Below are positions 16,245-25,335 of a DNA stretch of 41,214 bases, piece by piece. Both the position numbers and the translations under genes were made by a program. Every line of letters starts with the position of its first letter. The first letter of the stretch is position 1. The stretch covers positions 1-41,214 of the forward strand of contig JAFSIS010000029.1 in the NCBI GenBank assembly GCA_017439665.1, read 5' to 3'. This DNA comes from Lachnospiraceae bacterium. Its GTDB lineage: Bacteria > Bacillota > Clostridia > Lachnospirales > Lachnospiraceae. The notes beneath the pieces were generated by a model, which was not told the origin of the DNA, ran no database searches, and saw only the letters and a program-made list of their open reading frames with translations.

Positions 16245-16640
16245 TTAGTTGCCGCAAACTTTCAGACAATTATTGCATTTCCCATAAAAATAAGCTACGT
16301 GACCTTCGATCACGCCATTCTCGCACTGACCACTGGCTGTATCGTTGAAGGATTCTACAACAGGAAGATTCAGGTCATGGACTGAACCACATTCCTTACA
16401 GATAAAGTGGTAATGTGGAGTAGTAATAGCATCGAAATGATCAACTCCATCGCCAATACGTATTCTGGAGAGCTCACCCATATCAGATAATAAGGTTAGA
16501 TTACGGTAAACGGTCCCAAGGCTTATATTCGGAAATTCTTTCCGGACATTCATATAAACTACGTCGGCAGTGGGATGATCTTCTCGGCTCATCATAAATT
16601 CCTTGATAGCCTCACGCTGTCGGCTGTATTTTAAAGCCAT
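16245..16640 (-). CDS. perR: PerR-type Fur-family peroxide regulator
   Basis: This 131-residue repressor has the Fur-family winged helix (about 1-80, with SLGTVYRNLTLLSDMGEL) and a C-terminal metal domain with PHYHFICKECG and a final CNNC, giving the structural zinc site of two CxxC pairs. The HFD just before PHYH has Asp where Fur normally has Glu, which favours PerR, the iron-based hydrogen peroxide sensor. The ATG at 16640 follows AAAGGAG by 5 nt. A TTG 15 nt upstream lies in that site and is rejected. A Fur/PerR-like box overlaps its promoter region, suggesting autoregulation. Rubrerythrin lies 147 bp downstream. Confidence 0.87.
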   Translation of the reverse strand: MALKYSRQREAIKEFMMSREDHPTADVVYMNVRKEFPNISLGTVYRNLTLLSDMGELSRIRIGDGVDHFDAITTPHYHFICKECGSVHDLNLPVVESFNDTASGQCENGVIEGHVAYFYGKCNNCLKVCGN

Positions 16641-16659
16641 AGAGTCTCCTTTCAAAAAA

Positions 16660-16711
16660 CAGTAATCATTATCGATATTGCTAATATACAGGATATATAA
16701 ACATATGTCAA
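16660..16711 (-). promoter_or_regulatory. perR promoter with Fur/PerR-type operator
   Basis: On the minus strand, TTGACA (16711-16706), a 17-nt spacer and TATATT (16688-16683) form a strong promoter. Immediately downstream, CGATAATGATTACTG (16674-16660) matches 11 of 15 positions of the 7-1-7 Fur-family box TGATAATnATTATCA. It lies in the early transcribed region, where repressor binding would block transcription. Confidence 0.65.
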
Positions 16712-16803
16712 TAACATTTTTGAAAAAATTTGAAAAAAATTAAGGCTCAGTATTTATAGTTTTTTTAGAATATAATTATTTGTCTTTTATACTCATTTTG
16801 TAA

Positions 16804-16819
16804 TATACTAATCAGTATA
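16804..16819 (+). promoter_or_regulatory. Inverted repeat over the two-component promoter
   Basis: TATACT-aatc-AGTATA is a perfect 6-4-6 inverted repeat. Its left half could be the -10 hexamer, with TTGTCT 18 nt upstream as -35. The following kinase starts 25 nt downstream. An operator, possibly for the cognate response regulator, is inferred. Confidence 0.4.
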
Positions 16820-16844
16820 AAACAAAACAAAAGGAGAGCCTTTC

Positions 16845-18320
16845 TTGAGATTTAAAACAAGATTGTGGATTACCTTCGCTACTATTATTATTTTACCGGT
16901 GATTCTGACCATTATTGCTTTTGGGGCGATCAGCTTTCATCTGATTAATACTGAAGGAAAAAATTATGGAATTGAAGTTCATGACTATACTATGCTGTCG
17001 GATTCCATTTCTTCCTTTGGCAAGCTGACGGATGAGGTTTTTTATAAGCTTCAGGCTCAGGTGGATCTGGACCCTGCCCGATTTATGGACAGGGAGTATC
17101 TGGCTAAGATCAATGAGGAGATAAGAGATAAATCTTCCTATTTAATAGTAAGAAAAGGAAACCAGATCTATTACACCGGAAATGAAACGGCTGCCACACA
17201 GCTTTTTGATCGGTTGCCGGAATACGGCAACAGCTATGAAAAAGCAGATGCAGGCTATTATTATAATGATATGCAGAAGCTGGTTAAGCAGATAGATTTT
17301 ACTTTTCCCGATGGTCTGGAGGGGAGTATCTTTCTGGTGACTAAGGTGAGCAGTGTGGTATCCAAGACTTTACTGGCCTATTTATTTACTGCCATCATTG
17401 GGATCCTGTTATTTACCAGCATTATGCTGACGCAGTGGATCAGAAAAGGGGTATTCCTTCCTTTAAATGAGATGAACGTGGCCATGCAGCATATCGCCAG
17501 AGAGGATTTTGACTATGTATTGGAACGAAAGCCCGGGGATCACGGTGAGATGGGAGAGCTGTTCCAAAACTATGAGGATATGAGGCTGAAGCTGAAGGAA
17601 TCCAAGGAGGAAATGCTGGAGAATGAAAAGCAGAATAAGGAGCTGGTCAGCAATATTTCCCATGATTTAAAGACACCGATCACTTCGATTAAAGGATATG
17701 TGGAAGGGATTATTGATGGAGTGGCAGATACGCCGGAAAAGATGGAGCGTTATATCAAGACGATTTATACCAAAGCCTGTGATATGGACAGGCTGATCAG
17801 TGAACTGACCTTCTATTCGGGAATTGATTCCAACCGGATTCCCTACCATTTTCATTGTATCAATGTTACGGACTATTTTAATGATTGTGTGGAGGATGTG
17901 GGCTTCGAACTGGAATCCAAGGATATTCAGCTGAATTATACGAATCTTCTGAATCCTGAGACACAGATCATCGCGGATCCGGAGCAGATGAAGAAGGTCA
18001 TCAACAATATTATCGGAAACAGCATCAAATATATGGATAAGGTAAAAGGAGTCATCGATATCCGCCTTTTGGAGGATTCGGATTCTATCCGGGTTGAGAT
18101 TGAGGATAATGGCAAAGGTATAGCCAGCAAGGATCTGGGCAATATATTTGAACGGTTTTATCGTACCGATGCTTCCCGAAATTCCTCACAGGGAGGAAGC
18201 GGGATAGGCCTTTCCATTGTAAAGAAGATAATAGAGGATCATGGAGGTTATATCTGGGCCACCAGTAAAGAGGGTGAAGGAACCTGTATGAACTTTGTGA
18301 TTCGCAAGTACAAGGGATAG
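16845..18320 (+). CDS. Membrane sensor histidine kinase
   Basis: This 491-residue kinase has TM1 at about 8-32, an extracytoplasmic sensor region of about 140 residues, and TM2 at about 172-196. A HAMP domain follows to about 250, then HisKA with the phospho-acceptor H273 in SHDLKTP. The HATPase domain includes NNIIGNSIKYM near 386, DNGKGI, and GGSGIGLSIVKK. The start is TTG with AAGGAGAG 6 nt upstream, and no ATG fits better. The response regulator follows after 11 nt, so both are one operon, with the kinase first (the reverse order is more common). No neighbouring target gene hints at the signal. Confidence 0.93.
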   Translation: MRFKTRLWITFATIIILPVILTIIAFGAISFHLINTEGKNYGIEVHDYTMLSDSISSFGKLTDEVFYKLQAQVDLDPARFMDREYLAKINEEIRDKSSYLIVRKGNQIYYTGNETAATQLFDRLPEYGNSYEKADAGYYYNDMQKLVKQIDFTFPDGLEGSIFLVTKVSSVVSKTLLAYLFTAIIGILLFTSIMLTQWIRKGVFLPLNEMNVAMQHIAREDFDYVLERKPGDHGEMGELFQNYEDMRLKLKESKEEMLENEKQNKELVSNISHDLKTPITSIKGYVEGIIDGVADTPEKMERYIKTIYTKACDMDRLISELTFYSGIDSNRIPYHFHCINVTDYFNDCVEDVGFELESKDIQLNYTNLLNPETQIIADPEQMKKVINNIIGNSIKYMDKVKGVIDIRLLEDSDSIRVEIEDNGKGIASKDLGNIFERFYRTDASRNSSQGGSGIGLSIVKKIIEDHGGYIWATSKEGEGTCMNFVIRKYKG

Positions 18321-18331
18321 AGGAGGAAAAT

Positions 18332-19021
18332 ATGAGTAAGATTTTAATTATTGAAGATGAAGTTGCCATCGCAGATCTGGAAAAGGACTACCTGGAGCTC
18401 AGCGGTTTTGAGGTAGTAATGGAGCATGATGGGGAGAAGGGTCTGGCGAGAGCCCTTGATGGGGAATTCGACCTGGTGGTTCTGGATCTCATGCTTCCCG
18501 GCATGGATGGCTTTGAGGTATGTAAAAGAATCCGTGAAAAGAAGGATATTCCGATCCTGATGGTTTCTGCCAAGAAGGATGACATCGATAAGATCCATGG
18601 CCTGGGTCTGGGGGCAGACGATTATATGACGAAGCCCTTCAGCCCCAGCGAGCTGGTAGCCAGGGTAAAAGCCCATATGGCGCGCTACAACCGTCTGGTA
18701 AATACCAATCAGAAAAATAATGACATTGTAGAGATCAGAGGAATCCGTATCGATAAAACTGCCAGAAGAGTTTATGTGGAGGGAGAAGAGAAGAACTTTA
18801 CCACCAAGGAATTTGACCTTTTGACTTTCCTGGCTGAAAATCCCAACCATGTATTTACGAAAGAGGAGCTTTTCAGGGAAATCTGGGATATGGATTCTGT
18901 GGGAGACATTGCCACGGTTACGGTGCATATTAAGAAGATCAGGGAAAAGATCGAGAGTAATTCCAATAAGCCTCAGTACATTGAAACCATCTGGGGAGTG
19001 GGGTATCGGTTCAAAATTTAA
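18332..19021 (+). CDS. OmpR/PhoB-family response regulator
   Basis: This 229-residue DNA-binding regulator has a receiver domain (1 to about 120) with acidic residues in IIEDE, phospho-acceptor D52 in VVLDLMLPG, and K101 in MTKPF. A winged-helix output domain covers about 130-229, ending TIWGVGYRFKI. AGGAGG precedes the ATG by 7 nt, and the upstream kinase is its evident partner. The RluA-type gene follows after about 42 nt with no terminator, so transcription probably continues. Targets are unknown. The inverted repeat at 16804-16819 is one candidate site. Confidence 0.95.
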   Translation: MSKILIIEDEVAIADLEKDYLELSGFEVVMEHDGEKGLARALDGEFDLVVLDLMLPGMDGFEVCKRIREKKDIPILMVSAKKDDIDKIHGLGLGADDYMTKPFSPSELVARVKAHMARYNRLVNTNQKNNDIVEIRGIRIDKTARRVYVEGEEKNFTTKEFDLLTFLAENPNHVFTKEELFREIWDMDSVGDIATVTVHIKKIREKIESNSNKPQYIETIWGVGYRFKI

Positions 19022-19063
19022 CGGCTCCCTTCATGAAGATAAAGAGAAAATGGAGGAGAAGCG

Positions 19064-19780
19064 GTGCAGCCCAAAATACTTTATGAGGATGATCAGATTC
19101 TGGTCGTGTATAAACCGGTGGGAGTTGCTACCCAGACGGCAAAAATGGCCTCCCAGGATATGGTCAGCATAATGAAAAATTATCTGGTACGAAAAGGGTC
19201 CCTCAGGGACCCTTATTTGGGTGTTGTTCATCGTCTGGACCAGCCGGTCAGCGGGATATTGGTTTTCGGGAAGACGAAGGCAGCTACGGCTGCACTCAGC
19301 AGCCAAATTGGACAGGATGAGGCAGGAAAGGAATATCTGGCGCTTTGTCTGGGAAGGCTTTCAAAAGAGGAAGGAACCCTGATTCATTATCTGAAAAAGA
19401 ATAAGGCTGACCATCTGGCAACAGTTACCGATGAAAAGGATAAAGAGGGAAAACGGGCTGAGCTTTCCTACCGGGTCATAGAAAGAAGAGAGAACAGTAC
19501 ATTGGTGCGCATACGGCTCAAAACCGGGCGTTTTCATCAGATCAGGGCACAATTTCTGGCAGCAGGGCATCCGCTTCTGGGAGACAGAAAGTACAAAACG
19601 GCTGACAGTGAGGCAGAATCCTCAAGGCTTAAGCTGCAGTCGGTTGCTCTTTGTGCGGTAAGCTTAAGCTTTACCCATCCGGGTGATAGCAGCCGGAAAG
19701 CAGAGACGGCAAAAGAAATGAATTTTACTTTGGACAGGGAGGACTTGCCTTTATGGGAAAACGAAGCAAGCCTGCCTTAA
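19064..19780 (+). CDS. RluA-family pseudouridine synthase
   Basis: This 238-residue RNA-modifying enzyme has the RluA-family catalytic motif HRLDQPVSGILVF near residue 50, with the catalytic Asp in HRLD. It also has an RLKTGRFHQIRAQF segment before the C-terminus, also typical. There is no N-terminal S4 domain, so it is the short form. The family isomerises uridine in rRNA or tRNA; the target position cannot be read. The start is GTG with GGAGGAG 5 nt upstream. The next gene either overlaps it or starts 17 nt downstream. Its place in this operon has no evident functional link. Confidence 0.9.
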   Translation: MQPKILYEDDQILVVYKPVGVATQTAKMASQDMVSIMKNYLVRKGSLRDPYLGVVHRLDQPVSGILVFGKTKAATAALSSQIGQDEAGKEYLALCLGRLSKEEGTLIHYLKKNKADHLATVTDEKDKEGKRAELSYRVIERRENSTLVRIRLKTGRFHQIRAQFLAAGHPLLGDRKYKTADSEAESSRLKLQSVALCAVSLSFTHPGDSSRKAETAKEMNFTLDREDLPLWENEASLP

Positions 19781-19797
19781 GCCGGAGGAATCGGCTG

Positions 19798-21408
19798 ATG
19801 GAATTGAATATTCTGGCTTATTTAAGTGCTATGCTGGGAGTGTTCCCTCTGTTTTTTTTACATCAATATGAAAAAATAGGAACGTTGAAATATACCCTCT
19901 TTTTTTATAGCTCAACCATTTTTCTGGGTATCACCATATTGCTTGTTACCTTAAAAATCATAGCAGTATTAACCGGCAGGATGAGCCATCCCAATATTGT
20001 GACGGCAGGAGGAAGGAGCTTCTATGCGCTGAAGCTGTCTTTTGCGGATAAGGTGATGCTCTTTTATGGGGCCTGTGTACTGCTTTCTTTCCTGTTCAGT
20101 GATTTTAAGGAGTTTGCTCTGAAGGGAGCAGATGGTTGGCAGATGGGCCTTTGTGCACAGTTGATTTTTCTGGGCCTGTATTTTGTACTGTCCCGGTATC
20201 GGACTTGTACAAAGGTGGTTATGGTTACCCATTTTATTTCTTCCGGCCTGGTGTTCTTATTGGGGATTTTACACCGCTTTGATGTGGATCCTGTAGGAAT
20301 GTATCCGGGACTGACGGTATTACAGAAAAAAGAGTTTTTATCTACGCTGGGGCAGGCAACCTGGTATTCCAGCTACGTTTGTACCGTATTTTCTTTAGGG
20401 ATAATGGTATTCTATTTTGCAAAAAAAGCATATATACGGCTGGGGGCAGCTGTTTATGCAGTGCTGGCTTTCGGGACGCTGGTAACTCAGAACAGCGATA
20501 GCGCTTTTGTGGCCATAGCCGGTGTACTGTTGATCTTAGGGTATTTTTCCCTGGGCAGCCCTGAACGTCTGGTGCGGTTCTGGCAGCTGATGGCCCTAAT
20601 CTGGGGAACCTTCGGCAGCATGGGACTTTTGCAGAGGATTTTTGTAGAGAGGATGATTCCTCTGGATTCCCTGTCTTTATTTTTTTCCCAGAGTATCTGT
20701 ACCTGGATCTGCTTTGCAGTTTCTGTGCTGATCTGTCTTTTGTTGGAAAGGAGCTCTGCGGACAAGCTAGAAACGCTGCTTCCTTTCCTGAAAATATTGT
20801 ATAGGATCATGCTGGTCATTCTGGCTTTGAGCCTGTTGGGGCTGGTCATTTTTATTTATCTGAATACGAAGGGATATCTTTTACAACGGTTTGGCTATCA
20901 GTCCGCCAATACTTATCTGTATTTTAATCACCAGTGGGGAAACAACAGGGGCTCATCCTGGATGCTGGCCTGGCAGCAGTTTAAGGAATTGCCTCTGATA
21001 CATAAGCTCTTTGGTGTGGGACCGGATAGTTTTTCGGCACATTTATACAGCATGGAGGAGACCAGGGAGTATTTGCGGGCTCTTTGGGGAAATCTAACCC
21101 TGACCAATGCCCATAATGAATATCTGAATCACCTGATCTGCTATGGTGTGGCAGGGCTTTTGGCCTGGCTGGGGGTATTGGTGGGAGGAATACTCTATTT
21201 TTACAAAAAGGCAGCGGATAAGCCATGGCTGATTGGTTTTGTCCTCTGTATAGCCGCTTACGGCTGTCATAACTTTTTCTGTTATCAGCAGGTATGCTGT
21301 ACCCCCTTTTTATTTATTTTTATGGGATTGGGTGAAGGTTTGACAAAATGGGGAAAATCCCCTACTATCATAAGGAATGGAAAAAATAAAGGAAAAAGCA
21401 AAGTATAA
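19798..21408 (+). CDS. Polytopic membrane protein, O-antigen ligase/Wzy-like
   Basis: This protein of about 536 residues has around a dozen hydrophobic segments. A large extracytoplasmic loop before the last helices carries FGVGPDSFSAHLY and LTNAHNEYLNHLICYG, the pattern of the O-antigen ligase/polymerase (Wzy_C) superfamily. These enzymes join glycans on the outer face of the membrane. The ATG at 19798 has GGAGGA 8 nt upstream and lies after the stop of the preceding gene, so it is preferred. An ATG at 19753 would add 15 basic residues and overlap the upstream gene by 28 nt, and it cannot be excluded. The substrate is unknown. No other polysaccharide gene is adjacent. Confidence 0.8.
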   Translation: MELNILAYLSAMLGVFPLFFLHQYEKIGTLKYTLFFYSSTIFLGITILLVTLKIIAVLTGRMSHPNIVTAGGRSFYALKLSFADKVMLFYGACVLLSFLFSDFKEFALKGADGWQMGLCAQLIFLGLYFVLSRYRTCTKVVMVTHFISSGLVFLLGILHRFDVDPVGMYPGLTVLQKKEFLSTLGQATWYSSYVCTVFSLGIMVFYFAKKAYIRLGAAVYAVLAFGTLVTQNSDSAFVAIAGVLLILGYFSLGSPERLVRFWQLMALIWGTFGSMGLLQRIFVERMIPLDSLSLFFSQSICTWICFAVSVLICLLLERSSADKLETLLPFLKILYRIMLVILALSLLGLVIFIYLNTKGYLLQRFGYQSANTYLYFNHQWGNNRGSSWMLAWQQFKELPLIHKLFGVGPDSFSAHLYSMEETREYLRALWGNLTLTNAHNEYLNHLICYGVAGLLAWLGVLVGGILYFYKKAADKPWLIGFVLCIAAYGCHNFFCYQQVCCTPFLFIFMGLGEGLTKWGKSPTIIRNGKNKGKSKV

Positions 21409-21435
21409 GGAAGCTTTGCCGGAATGGAGGAAACA

Positions 21436-22878
21436 ATGGCAGACAAAGAGAATAAGAAAAAAGTAGAAGCCATTACATCGATGGATGTGGATTTTGCCCA
21501 ATGGTATACGGATGTAGTAAAGAAGGCAGAATTGATCGATTATACCAGTGTAAAGGGATGTATGGTGATCAAGCCTGCCGGCTATGCGATCTGGGAACTG
21601 ATCCAGAGCCAGCTGGATGCACGATTTAAAGCGACGGGTGTAGAGAATGTATATCTGCCCATGTTCATTCCGGAAAGTCTTTTACAGAAGGAGAAGGATC
21701 ATGTGGAGGGTTTTGCTCCCGAGGTAGCCTGGGTAACCCACGGCGGCTTAAATCCCCTTCAGGAGCGGCTCTGTGTAAGACCCACTTCAGAGACTCTGTT
21801 CTGTGATTTTTATAAAAATGATATTCAGTCCTACCGGGATCTGCCCAAGGTATATAATCAGTGGTGTTCGGTGGTTCGCTGGGAGAAGGAAACCAGACCC
21901 TTCCTGCGTTCCCGGGAATTTTTATGGCAGGAAGGCCACACGGCCCATGCCAGTGCTGAGGATGCTGAGGCAAGAACCATCCAGATGCTGAACGTTTATG
22001 CCGACTTCTGTGAAGAGGTTCTGGCCATGCCTGTGATCAAGGGACGAAAGACGGACAAGGAGAAGTTTGCCGGGGCAGAAGCTACCTATACCATTGAAGC
22101 CCTGATGCATGATGGAAAAGCCCTTCAGTCCGGAACCAGTCATAACTTTGGTGATGGTTTTGCCAAAGCTTTTGGCATTCAGTTTACGGATAAGGACAAT
22201 ACCTTAAAATATGTACATCAGACCTCCTGGGGAATGACTACTCGTTTGATCGGGGCCATCATCATGGTACATGGAGATGACAATGGATTGGTTTTACCGC
22301 CTCTGGTAGCGCCTACCCAGGTGATGATCATTCCCATTGCCCAGAAAAAAGAAGGCGTACTGGAAAAGGCAGAGGAATTAAAGCAGCGCCTTGGCAGGGT
22401 TTGCCGGGTGAAGGTGGATGACAGTGACAAGAGTCCGGGATGGAAGTTCTCTGAGCAGGAAATGCGTGGTATTCCTCTCCGTGTGGAGATCGGTCCGAAG
22501 GACATTGAAGCCAATAAGTGCATTATCTGCCGTCGTGATAATGGGGAAAAGGTGGAGGTATCGCTGAATCAGCTGGAGGCTACGGTGGAACAGCTTCTCG
22601 TGCAGGTGCAGAAGGATATGTTCGAACGTGCCAAAGCCCATCGTGAGGCCAATACCAGCGTAGCCATGAATCTGGAAGAGCTGGAACAGATTCTGGAGAC
22701 CAGACCGGGCTTCGTAAAGGCCATGTGGTGTGGTGACCAGACCTGTGAAGACAGCATAAAAGAGAAATATGCGGCGACCAGCCGTTGTATGCCTTTCGAG
22801 CAGGAGCAGATTTCCGATACCTGTGTTTGCTGCGGAAAGCCTGCTAAGAAAATGGTTTACTGGGGCAGAGCATATTAA
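21436..22878 (+). CDS. proS: Prolyl-tRNA synthetase (short, ProS type 3)
   Basis: This 480-residue class II synthetase charges tRNA-Pro. It has motif 1 around [21 protein letters not shown], motif 2 around [18 protein letters not shown] followed by EGHTAH, and motif 3 around [14 protein letters not shown]. The anticodon-binding domain begins at about residue 290. The C-terminal zinc region has cysteines in CIICRRD and CVCCGKPA, as in the archaeal/eukaryotic-type short enzyme without the editing insertion. The ATG at 21436 has GGAGG 5 nt upstream; the ATG at 21424 lies before that site and is rejected. No T-box leader fits in the 27 bp before it, so it relies on operon transcription. Confidence 0.97.
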   Translation: MADKENKKKVEAITSMDVDFAQWYTDVVKKAELIDYTSVKGCMVIKPAGYAIWELIQSQLDARFKATGVENVYLPMFIPESLLQKEKDHVEGFAPEVAWVTHGGLNPLQERLCVRPTSETLFCDFYKNDIQSYRDLPKVYNQWCSVVRWEKETRPFLRSREFLWQEGHTAHASAEDAEARTIQMLNVYADFCEEVLAMPVIKGRKTDKEKFAGAEATYTIEALMHDGKALQSGTSHNFGDGFAKAFGIQFTDKDNTLKYVHQTSWGMTTRLIGAIIMVHGDDNGLVLPPLVAPTQVMIIPIAQKKEGVLEKAEELKQRLGRVCRVKVDDSDKSPGWKFSEQEMRGIPLRVEIGPKDIEANKCIICRRDNGEKVEVSLNQLEATVEQLLVQVQKDMFERAKAHREANTSVAMNLEELEQILETRPGFVKAMWCGDQTCEDSIKEKYAATSRCMPFEQEQISDTCVCCGKPAKKMVYWGRAY

Positions 22879-22898
22879 AGAAAAGCAGGAGGGTATAG

Positions 22899-24260
22899 GT
22901 GAAGATTTTTCTCCCACAGGATGTAGAGGTAATTTTAAGGACCATACAAGAGGCAGGCTACGAGGCTTATGTCGTGGGCGGCTGTGTCAGGGACAGTCTT
23001 CTTAAGCGTCAGCCGGGAGACTGGGATATCACCACCTCCGCCCTTCCGGAAGAAATAAAGGAAATTTTTCCAAAGACGATTGATACGGGAATCCAGCCTG
23101 GTACGGTTACGGTGATGATGAACCATGTGGGCTATGAGGTCACGACTTATCGGATCGACGGAGAGTATGAGGATGGCAGACACCCAAAGGAGGTTACCTT
23201 TACCAGAAGTCTGCCAGAGGATCTGAAGCGCCGGGATTTTACCATTAATGCCATGGCCTATAATGAGGAAGCAGGGCTGGTGGATATTTTTGGCGGAGCA
23301 GAGGATCTGGAAAAGGGGATTATCCGCTGTGTAGGGGATGCCCGCTGCCGTTTTGAAGAAGATGCCTTAAGAATGATGCGGGCTGTACGGTTTTCAGCCC
23401 AGCTGGGTTATACCATAGAAGAAGGAACCCTGGAGGCGATGAGAGAGCTGGCACCTAACCTGAACAAGGTCAGTGCGGAGCGAATACAGGTAGAGCTTAC
23501 CAAGCTTCTGTGTTCTCCTCATCCGGACTATCTTAAGGCAGCCTGGGAAGCAGGACTGACGAAGATCTTTTTGCCGGAATTTGACCGGGCCATGGAAACC
23601 GGGCAGAATCATCCCCATCACTGCTATACGGTGGGAGAGCATATTCTGCACAGTCTGACTGATATAGAAGAGAATAAAGTACTGCGCCTGACCATGCTTT
23701 TGCATGATATCGGAAAGCCTGTAACGAAGCAAACCGACGAAGCCGGAATCGACCATTTTCACGGTCATAGTGAGGTGGGAGAAAAAATGGCAGGAGAGAT
23801 CTTAAAACGGCTCCGTTTCGATAATGATACTATAGAAAAGGTGTGCCGTCTGGTGCTCTGCCACGACTGGAAACCGGAGCCTGTCCACAGGTCAGTGAGA
23901 CGGGTAGCGGCTAAAATAGGACCTGACCTGTTCCCTTTATATCTTAAGGTGCAGCGGGCAGATATCCTGGCCCAGTCGGAGGAGAAAAGGCAGGAAAAGC
24001 TGGAAACTCTGGGGACAGTAGAAAGAATATATCAGGAGATCCTCAAAGAGGAGAACTGTCTGAAGCTGAAAGATATGGCTGTCAGTGGAAAGGATCTTTT
24101 GGAAATTGGCATGAAGCCGGGCAAGGAGCTGGGCTGCATGCTTAAGAGGCTGTTTAACCATGTGCTGGAGGTACCGGCAGATAATCAGAAGGATATACTC
24201 CGCCGGCTTGCAGGCGAATGGAAAGAGAATAACAATAAAACCTTTTCAGGAAAAGAATAA
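22899..24260 (+). CDS. cca: CCA-adding tRNA nucleotidyltransferase with HD domain
   Basis: This 453-residue enzyme adds or repairs the 3' CCA end of tRNAs. The N-terminal head has the class II motif AYVVGGCVRDSLL, the catalytic GDWDITTSA, and RRDFTINAMAYN. The RNA- and nucleotide-binding neck includes EEDALRMMRAVRFSAQLG. An HD domain follows (about 245-350; HCYTVGEHILHS, LLHDIGKP, HFHGHSEVG), as in many clostridial copies. The start is GTG with AGGAGG 6 nt upstream. Length fits the HD-containing type. It follows proS by 20 nt in the same operon, so two tRNA-function genes sit together. Confidence 0.95.
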   Translation: MKIFLPQDVEVILRTIQEAGYEAYVVGGCVRDSLLKRQPGDWDITTSALPEEIKEIFPKTIDTGIQPGTVTVMMNHVGYEVTTYRIDGEYEDGRHPKEVTFTRSLPEDLKRRDFTINAMAYNEEAGLVDIFGGAEDLEKGIIRCVGDARCRFEEDALRMMRAVRFSAQLGYTIEEGTLEAMRELAPNLNKVSAERIQVELTKLLCSPHPDYLKAAWEAGLTKIFLPEFDRAMETGQNHPHHCYTVGEHILHSLTDIEENKVLRLTMLLHDIGKPVTKQTDEAGIDHFHGHSEVGEKMAGEILKRLRFDNDTIEKVCRLVLCHDWKPEPVHRSVRRVAAKIGPDLFPLYLKVQRADILAQSEEKRQEKLETLGTVERIYQEILKEENCLKLKDMAVSGKDLLEIGMKPGKELGCMLKRLFNHVLEVPADNQKDILRRLAGEWKENNNKTFSGKE

Positions 24261-24323
24261 ATCATAAAAACCGTTTTTTCCTCATAAGATAGCCTATGAC
24301 TAAGGGAATGAGGAGGGAATGGT

Positions 24324-25322
24324 ATGAATGACAGAGCTGTCAGTGTACTGGAAAAATACGACATCGAGGTGCTTCGTTCCTGGAAAGGGCGGGGCGCCAT
24401 TCTTTGTGAAACAAAGACGGGAGTAAAAATCCTTAAGGAATATAAAGGAAGCAGTGAAAGGCTTCTGCTGCAGAAAAAGCTGCTGCAGGCAGTAAAAGAA
24501 AATGGTTATCCCCGGGTGGAGGAGATCCTGTCTACCAGGGAAGGGGAGCTTTTGGTAAGGGATGAGGAGATGATCTCCTATTACCTGAAAGACTATGTTC
24601 AGGGAAAGGAGTGTAACAGTAAGGAGCTTTCAGACTGCGAAAGTGCATTGAAGCAGCTTGCCCTTTATCACCTTTCGGCCTTTCTTCCCGGGCTGGCCAG
24701 GGAGAATGATCTGACCGGTTTTTCCCTGACCGCAGAGTTGGAAAAACACAACCGGGAGTTGAAAAAGGTCCGCAAATACCTGAAAGAAAAAGGACAGAAG
24801 ACGGATTTTGAGATGGTCTTGTCTCATCACTATGATTTTTTTCAGGAAAAAGCCATAAAAGTACTGGAAGAAAAGCGAAAGATGGAGGACAATAGTTCTA
24901 AGGAGAACAAAACCCCCAAAAAGCTTTTCTGCCATGGGGATTTTCAGCACCATAATCTTCTGTTTACCGGAAACCAGACTTTTCTCATTAATTTTGAAAA
25001 ATTTTCGCTGGATACTCCGGCTCGGGATCTGAGTCTTTTTTTCCGAAAGATCATGGAAAAGAATGGATGGTCAGCAGCCTGGGGACAGAGAATGCTGAAA
25101 GCCTATGAGAGCCTAAGGCCTTTGTCGCAGGAGGAGAAGCTGGATCTGTACTATCGCCTTTCCTATCCGGAGAAGTTCTGGAAAATCGTCAATTTCTACT
25201 ACAATTCGGGAAAGGCATGGATTCCGGCAAAGAATCTGGAAAAACTGGAGAGATTGCTGAAACAGGAAGAAGAGAAGAAGCATTATCTGGAGGAGCATTT
25301 TATGCAGTGGATTCTGCATTAG
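24324..25322 (+). CDS. CotS-like spore coat protein (kinase/APH fold)
   Basis: This 332-residue protein resembles the CotS/YsxE/YutH spore-coat family, which has an aminoglycoside-phosphotransferase-like fold. The features are the N-terminal lobe with a Lys in GVKILKEYKG, the catalytic-loop-like FCHGDFQHHNLLF, and TPARDLSLFFRKIM afterwards. The segment that normally carries the metal-binding Asp (IDFD/E) reads INFEKF, so that Asp is replaced by Asn and the enzyme may be inactive. GAGGAGGGA lies before the ATG. It is 63 nt after cca and just before the PEGA lipoprotein gene. A coat-assembly role is inferred from family membership, and it supports a spore-forming host. Confidence 0.8.
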   Translation: MNDRAVSVLEKYDIEVLRSWKGRGAILCETKTGVKILKEYKGSSERLLLQKKLLQAVKENGYPRVEEILSTREGELLVRDEEMISYYLKDYVQGKECNSKELSDCESALKQLALYHLSAFLPGLARENDLTGFSLTAELEKHNRELKKVRKYLKEKGQKTDFEMVLSHHYDFFQEKAIKVLEEKRKMEDNSSKENKTPKKLFCHGDFQHHNLLFTGNQTFLINFEKFSLDTPARDLSLFFRKIMEKNGWSAAWGQRMLKAYESLRPLSQEEKLDLYYRLSYPEKFWKIVNFYYNSGKAWIPAKNLEKLERLLKQEEEKKHYLEEHFMQWILH

Positions 25323-25335
25323 CAAAGGAGGTACT

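Noticed and set aside
21409..21435. A T-box leader for proS
   Set aside because: Only 27 bp separate proS from the preceding gene, which is too short, and no T-box motif is seen.
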